Source: a virus. From it: a stretch of DNA of 64,000 nt. The position numbers were made by a program, and so were the translations under genes. The notes beneath the pieces are model-generated. The model was not told the DNA's origin, did not search any database, and was given only the letters and a program-made list of their open reading frames with translations. Where the stretch lies: positions 1 through 64,000 of IMG/VR virus record IMGVR_UViG_3300042147_000020; one strand, written 5' to 3'. Shown piece by piece: positions 60,414-64,000 of the stretch (position 1 is its first letter; each line of letters starts with the position of its first letter).

Positions 60414-60443
60414 GGCATAAAAAGTGGGGCCTTTCGACCCCAC
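60414..60443 (-). terminator. Terminator after the helicase gene
   Basis: GTGGGG-CCTTTCGA-CCCCAC hairpin followed leftward by TTTTTATGCC. Confidence 0.85.
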
Positions 60444-60447
60444 GAGA

Positions 60448-62019
60448 TTAGATTACATAATCAGTTGTCAGGTACTTGTGACCTACGACCCTACCTGCAA
60501 AGTTCTCGACCTTGCGTTCGTGATACTCGATATGCTTGTCGATGTCGATACACACGAAGTAGTAGAAGGTTGGCTTAGCATCAGGCCAAATCTTAATGAT
60601 CGTATCACGTAGACGACCCATCGCTTGCAAGTTACCTTGTTTGGAACCCAAGGCATCTGTCATCAACACGTGGAGCAACTTAGGAATGTCCTGAGCTGTC
60701 CCGAGGGATTTCAGTGTTGACACGATGAGATCAGCTTCGAGCATTTCGTCGAAGTCGTCTTCTGCCGTATACCGCATCACAGTGATGTCACTGTTCCGTG
60801 GTTTCAGGTAGTTCGTGACAATGGTACACATCTCAACCGTAGCACAATAGATCAACAGCTTCTGGTCATCCACGCGTATCTTGCGAAAGTTGTGGGTTAC
60901 AAAATCGGAGATCATCTCAAGGTAAGCCTTGAGGCACTGCTTGTTCTTCATCAACGATTGCTCGAAGATGACATGACTATACGACTTACGCGCCTTGTTC
61001 ATCCACTTAAGGACGTTCTGGTGACGCAAGCGGTACTGCAACGCTTCTACTGCGGTAAAGATCACACGCTCGCCGTTGTCAATCCGTTCGTCTCTCGGGA
61101 ACATGATTGCTGTACGGTTAATCAAGAACTCGTCATCGCCTTCCAATGTACCGGAGAGTGAGATGGTCTTGTGTACGTGTGAGTACAAGTCTTGTCGATA
61201 GTTGAGATGGATGTCTTGGTGGACTTCGTCAATCAACCGAATCCCAATTCCACACGTTTGGTAGAAGTTGGGAGGAGTGCAACCGTACCCGAGTTCCAAC
61301 AAGCCGTCTTTAAACTTCTCGTAGTCTTTCAGGTAGTTGAAGTACGTCATGTTCGAACAGATGATGATCTTGGCAGTCAGTTCACCCGCAAGGGCTAGCT
61401 GTGTCACGAGGGCCAGTTGTGCTGACCCCCGAACAACCATGATGTCACCCTTCTTGCACTTGAACGCTGCCTCAATGTCGCCAATCCATTTTTCAATGTA
61501 CATGGCCTTGATGCAGATGAAGACCCGACGCTTAAGCGCTGCTATACCACTCAGTGCCATGAACGTCTTACCGCGACCGGGGTCAACGGTGAGGATCTTC
61601 GTCTTACCCGGAGCAATCAGGTAAGCGATCTTTTCAACTTGGTCATCTCGCGGTGTTCGCTTGTCGATTACCTCGAACTCAACTTCAACTCCGAGGTTGT
61701 CAGGCAAGTACTCGAACACGATGGCGCTCTCATGAACGCCCCACATCTTTAAACACCGAAGCAACGCGTCCATTTCATTCCGATGGAAGTGAAAGTCTGA
61801 ACGGTCATTCGTAACGCCCACAAAGACCCGCAGCATGGCTTTTCTGAAACGACCATCAGGTCCCTTCTCGAACCCGTACTGAGCCAGTGACTTACAGAAG
61901 TCAAGCAACGCAGCTTTAACCCGAGGGGTGAACTGCGTTGCCCTTACGTGGTGACTGGCTACTCTAAGAGTCAGCTCTGGTGCTCTAGCGGTAGGTGACG
62001 GCTGGACTACACTAGACAC
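60448..62019 (-). CDS. SF2 helicase (UvsW-like)
   Basis: 523 residues, GTG start after GGAGGTAGG. Q-motif-like RTPRDDQ near 121, Walker A DPGRGKT at 146-152, Walker B DEVH at 264-267, motif III SGTLE at 289-293 and motif VI QAMGRLRD near 465. This is an ATP-dependent nucleic-acid translocase of superfamily 2, likely for recombination or replication-fork processing as with T4 UvsW. An extra 115-residue N-terminal domain precedes the motor. Confidence 0.88.
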   Translation of the reverse strand: MSSVVQPSPTARAPELTLRVASHHVRATQFTPRVKAALLDFCKSLAQYGFEKGPDGRFRKAMLRVFVGVTNDRSDFHFHRNEMDALLRCLKMWGVHESAIVFEYLPDNLGVEVEFEVIDKRTPRDDQVEKIAYLIAPGKTKILTVDPGRGKTFMALSGIAALKRRVFICIKAMYIEKWIGDIEAAFKCKKGDIMVVRGSAQLALVTQLALAGELTAKIIICSNMTYFNYLKDYEKFKDGLLELGYGCTPPNFYQTCGIGIRLIDEVHQDIHLNYRQDLYSHVHKTISLSGTLEGDDEFLINRTAIMFPRDERIDNGERVIFTAVEALQYRLRHQNVLKWMNKARKSYSHVIFEQSLMKNKQCLKAYLEMISDFVTHNFRKIRVDDQKLLIYCATVEMCTIVTNYLKPRNSDITVMRYTAEDDFDEMLEADLIVSTLKSLGTAQDIPKLLHVLMTDALGSKQGNLQAMGRLRDTIIKIWPDAKPTFYYFVCIDIDKHIEYHERKVENFAGRVVGHKYLTTDYVI

Positions 62020-62040
62020 AGACCTACCTCCTTGTTCCCC

Positions 62041-64000
62041 TTACTGTTTGGTAAGATCCCCCATCATCAGGGCATCTAGCGGATGGTCAGGACGCTTCTT
62101 CAAGATGAAGGTCTTAATGTCCTGCAACGTGGCTCCTTGACGCTCGTACGCCATACTGGCCGACAAGCTACGGAAGTCCATGTTGTCCTCGTAGTAACCC
62201 ACTTCCCCGTTCACTCGATCCAGCGGCAGCCGGTGATCGCGACCTTCCACACTCTCAACCATGGTCGAAAGGATGATGCCTTCCAAGTGAGCAATGTTCA
62301 CGCTCAGCTTAGAGCTGATCAGATCGTAGAAAGCAAACAACGCTTCCTCAGTGTTCGAGTAGGTGTTCGACGATTTAACCTTCGAACGTTTGCCACGTAC
62401 TTTCCCAGACTTTGTAGGGGCCGCTTTGATGAAACGCTCAATGTCACCCATGTACTCCACCATGTTGGTGTGCTTCATTGGCAACTTGAACATCGTATCA
62501 GAGTAATCCCACTGCGACAGATCAATGATGTAGTCGCCGCGAGAGTTGAGTTCCCAACCTACACGTTTAATGTAGATCAGGGCATCTTCGGTCAAGAAGC
62601 TCAACCGGCTACCCATGGACACCGACAGGTTGACTTTATCCAAGTTCCCGTCATCAGCGACAATCTCCAGCGTGATGTCAATGATCTCGGAGAGTTTCTC
62701 CAGAGGCAGGTTACGAATCGTGCGAACCCGATTGATGTCAGGCAAGCGCGGTGCGTATTCTGCTGAGATCACCATCTTCACGGAGGAACGCTCAGCCAAG
62801 TCAGCGCTGAGTTTGATTTCTGCCCCAGTATTCCCCTGTCTGAGATACACAGCATCGTGCTCACAGATATAGAAGTCATCTACTACCGAACTACCGTCCA
62901 AGTGTTTGGTCGACAGAACGTTCTGGGATACCAGCTCACATAGAGTGGTGGCACATACGTGACCCAATACAGTGTGTGGCGGAATCGAGAAGGAGATCTC
63001 ACCCAAGCAAACCGAGCAGACGCCGTAGCGATCTGGGTGACGACACTTCAGTACGGAACGCACTTCAATCTCTTCGCCAATCAGTTCACGTGACGACTTC
63101 AGGATTGGCTTCAAGCCTTCTGCCGTCTTGTAGTACTTACCTTCCAACGCTTGGAAGTTACCAGCCGTGACTTTCCACAGGATGGTGTCTTGAGTACCAC
63201 AGTCTTCGTAGTGCACATGCTGCAACGTCGCACAACCCAACTGCATCTTCCGGTTGAAGTACTCGGAGTCAGCCACTGGATCTTTAGCAGCCCAGAGAGC
63301 CTTGGAGGCCGAACGGGATTCTACCAGTGCGTCGTACAGGCTCACCAAGCCCTGGGTGTAGTTACGCATGACCGGATCGTGGAAGATCCGTGAGTCAATG
63401 TCAGTCAGGAAGCCCCGCAAGGAAACTACCTGCAACACCTGACCCAAGCTAACCAGTTTGGACTTTACCGCCTTACCGATAGGATTCCCTTGGAGTTCAT
63501 TGGGATCTTTCAGCACAGCAGACACACCACGATAGGTATCGTCGATGGAGTTCTGCGTAGGCTTAGCCGCAGCGTTCAACGCAGCGATCTTCGGGTGGCG
63601 GATTACGTCAACGAAGTCCGTGATGCAGATACTGGCCACTTCCTCTTCCAGTCCAGTCACGGTGTCGTTGTAGATGTCTTGCTCCACGTCGTAGATCCAA
63701 CCGGACCACTCAGTGTTGTCAAACGCCGTACGCGTGGTGTTGCAATAATCCATCGCTAGGCTACGACCAAACGCCAGCAGGTTGTTGAAGGTATCCTTCG
63801 TCAGGCGCTCATCACCCATGTGCGATTTCTTCAGACACGGAATCTGAGGATACGCACGGTTGAAGATGGCGCAGTACCAAGTAAAGATAGTGGCTTCACG
63901 CTCCACCACCATTTCACCATCGTCGAACACCATGATGAACTTCGCCTCTGGGGATTCCAAGTCCCAGATTTGTTTCTTCGTCAACTGGTAAATGTCACGG
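62041..64000 (-). CDS. RNA polymerase beta-prime C-terminal subunit (5' end beyond window)
   Basis: Open frame continues past the right edge, so at least 652 residues are here and the start is missing. A zinc-type CRHPDRYGVCSVCLGEI is followed by VLGHVCATTLCELVSQNVLSTKHL, equivalent to the bridge-helix/trigger-loop region [21 protein letters not shown]. About 300 residues follow. Unlike the gene at 57.5 kb, this one continues through the trigger loop into the jaw/C-terminal part, so it belongs to the other polymerase or a differently split subunit. Confidence 0.8.
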   Translation of the reverse strand, partial: RDIYQLTKKQIWDLESPEAKFIMVFDDGEMVVEREATIFTWYCAIFNRAYPQIPCLKKSHMGDERLTKDTFNNLLAFGRSLAMDYCNTTRTAFDNTEWSGWIYDVEQDIYNDTVTGLEEEVASICITDFVDVIRHPKIAALNAAAKPTQNSIDDTYRGVSAVLKDPNELQGNPIGKAVKSKLVSLGQVLQVVSLRGFLTDIDSRIFHDPVMRNYTQGLVSLYDALVESRSASKALWAAKDPVADSEYFNRKMQLGCATLQHVHYEDCGTQDTILWKVTAGNFQALEGKYYKTAEGLKPILKSSRELIGEEIEVRSVLKCRHPDRYGVCSVCLGEISFSIPPHTVLGHVCATTLCELVSQNVLSTKHLDGSSVVDDFYICEHDAVYLRQGNTGAEIKLSADLAERSSVKMVISAEYAPRLPDINRVRTIRNLPLEKLSEIIDITLEIVADDGNLDKVNLSVSMGSRLSFLTEDALIYIKRVGWELNSRGDYIIDLSQWDYSDTMFKLPMKHTNMVEYMGDIERFIKAAPTKSGKVRGKRSKVKSSNTYSNTEEALFAFYDLISSKLSVNIAHLEGIILSTMVESVEGRDHRLPLDRVNGEVGYYEDNMDFRSLSASMAYERQGATLQDIKTFILKKRPDHPLDALMMGDLTKQ

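Overview
The window is part of a large, tailed double-stranded DNA phage genome of the phiKZ-related jumbo myovirus group. The evidence is: two separate proteins carrying the trigger-loop region of a multisubunit RNA polymerase beta-prime subunit; a family B DNA polymerase fragment ending soon after motif A (split polymerase); an inner-body-like head protein with Ser-x-Glu cleavage motifs; promoters with a TATATTAC core; and very dense, mostly leftward packing with ATGA/TAATG stop-start overlaps. Base composition is near 50% GC. The host is not shown directly; a dCTP deaminase core of the type I know from Pseudomonas and Burkholderia suggests a proteobacterium. I saw no tRNA, rRNA, CRISPR array, integrase or insertion sequence.

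Layout. 1-9.5 kb: leftward accessory and nucleotide-metabolism genes, beginning with a NAMPT-like and PRPP-synthetase-like pair that looks like the NARP1 NAD+ reconstitution pathway, then a DUF4262 protein, a SLOG/DprA-like protein, small membrane proteins and dCTP deaminase. 9.5-11.7 kb: a secreted TAXI-type binding protein and a phage protein with prohead-protease-like pattern. 11.7-22 kb: host-recognition module with five paralogous fibre proteins (one with Kelch repeats), a DUF4376 protein and a 1087-residue collagen-like fibre. 22-24.8 kb: five paralogous small beta-rich proteins, the last inverted. 24.9-30.3 kb: thymidylate kinase and four likely virion proteins. 30.4-32.4 kb: small early genes behind a clear early promoter. 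32.5-43.6 kb: head inner-body, tail/baseplate-like and other virion candidates, including a membrane-anchored HExxH metallopeptidase. 43.7-45.4 kb: DNA polymerase exonuclease half. 45.5-54.4 kb: leftward accessory island with secreted and membrane proteins, a second DUF4262 protein, a lone NUMOD-type DNA-binding protein and a DarG-like macrodomain, served by two early promoters. 54.5-64 kb: two larger conserved proteins, two RNA polymerase beta-prime segments and an SF2 helicase.

How it fits together. Core transcription, replication and virion genes alternate with short, early-promoter-driven islands of small proteins. Several island genes point at NAD+/ADP-ribose chemistry (NAMPT-like, PRPP-synthetase-like, macrodomain, perhaps SLOG), which reads as a counter-defence theme against NAD-depleting and ADP-ribosylating immunity. 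Transcription units end in GC-rich hairpins that share a GGCATAAA/TTTATGCC flank. Two genes are cut by the window edges: the NAMPT-like gene at the left and an RNA polymerase beta-prime subunit at the right.
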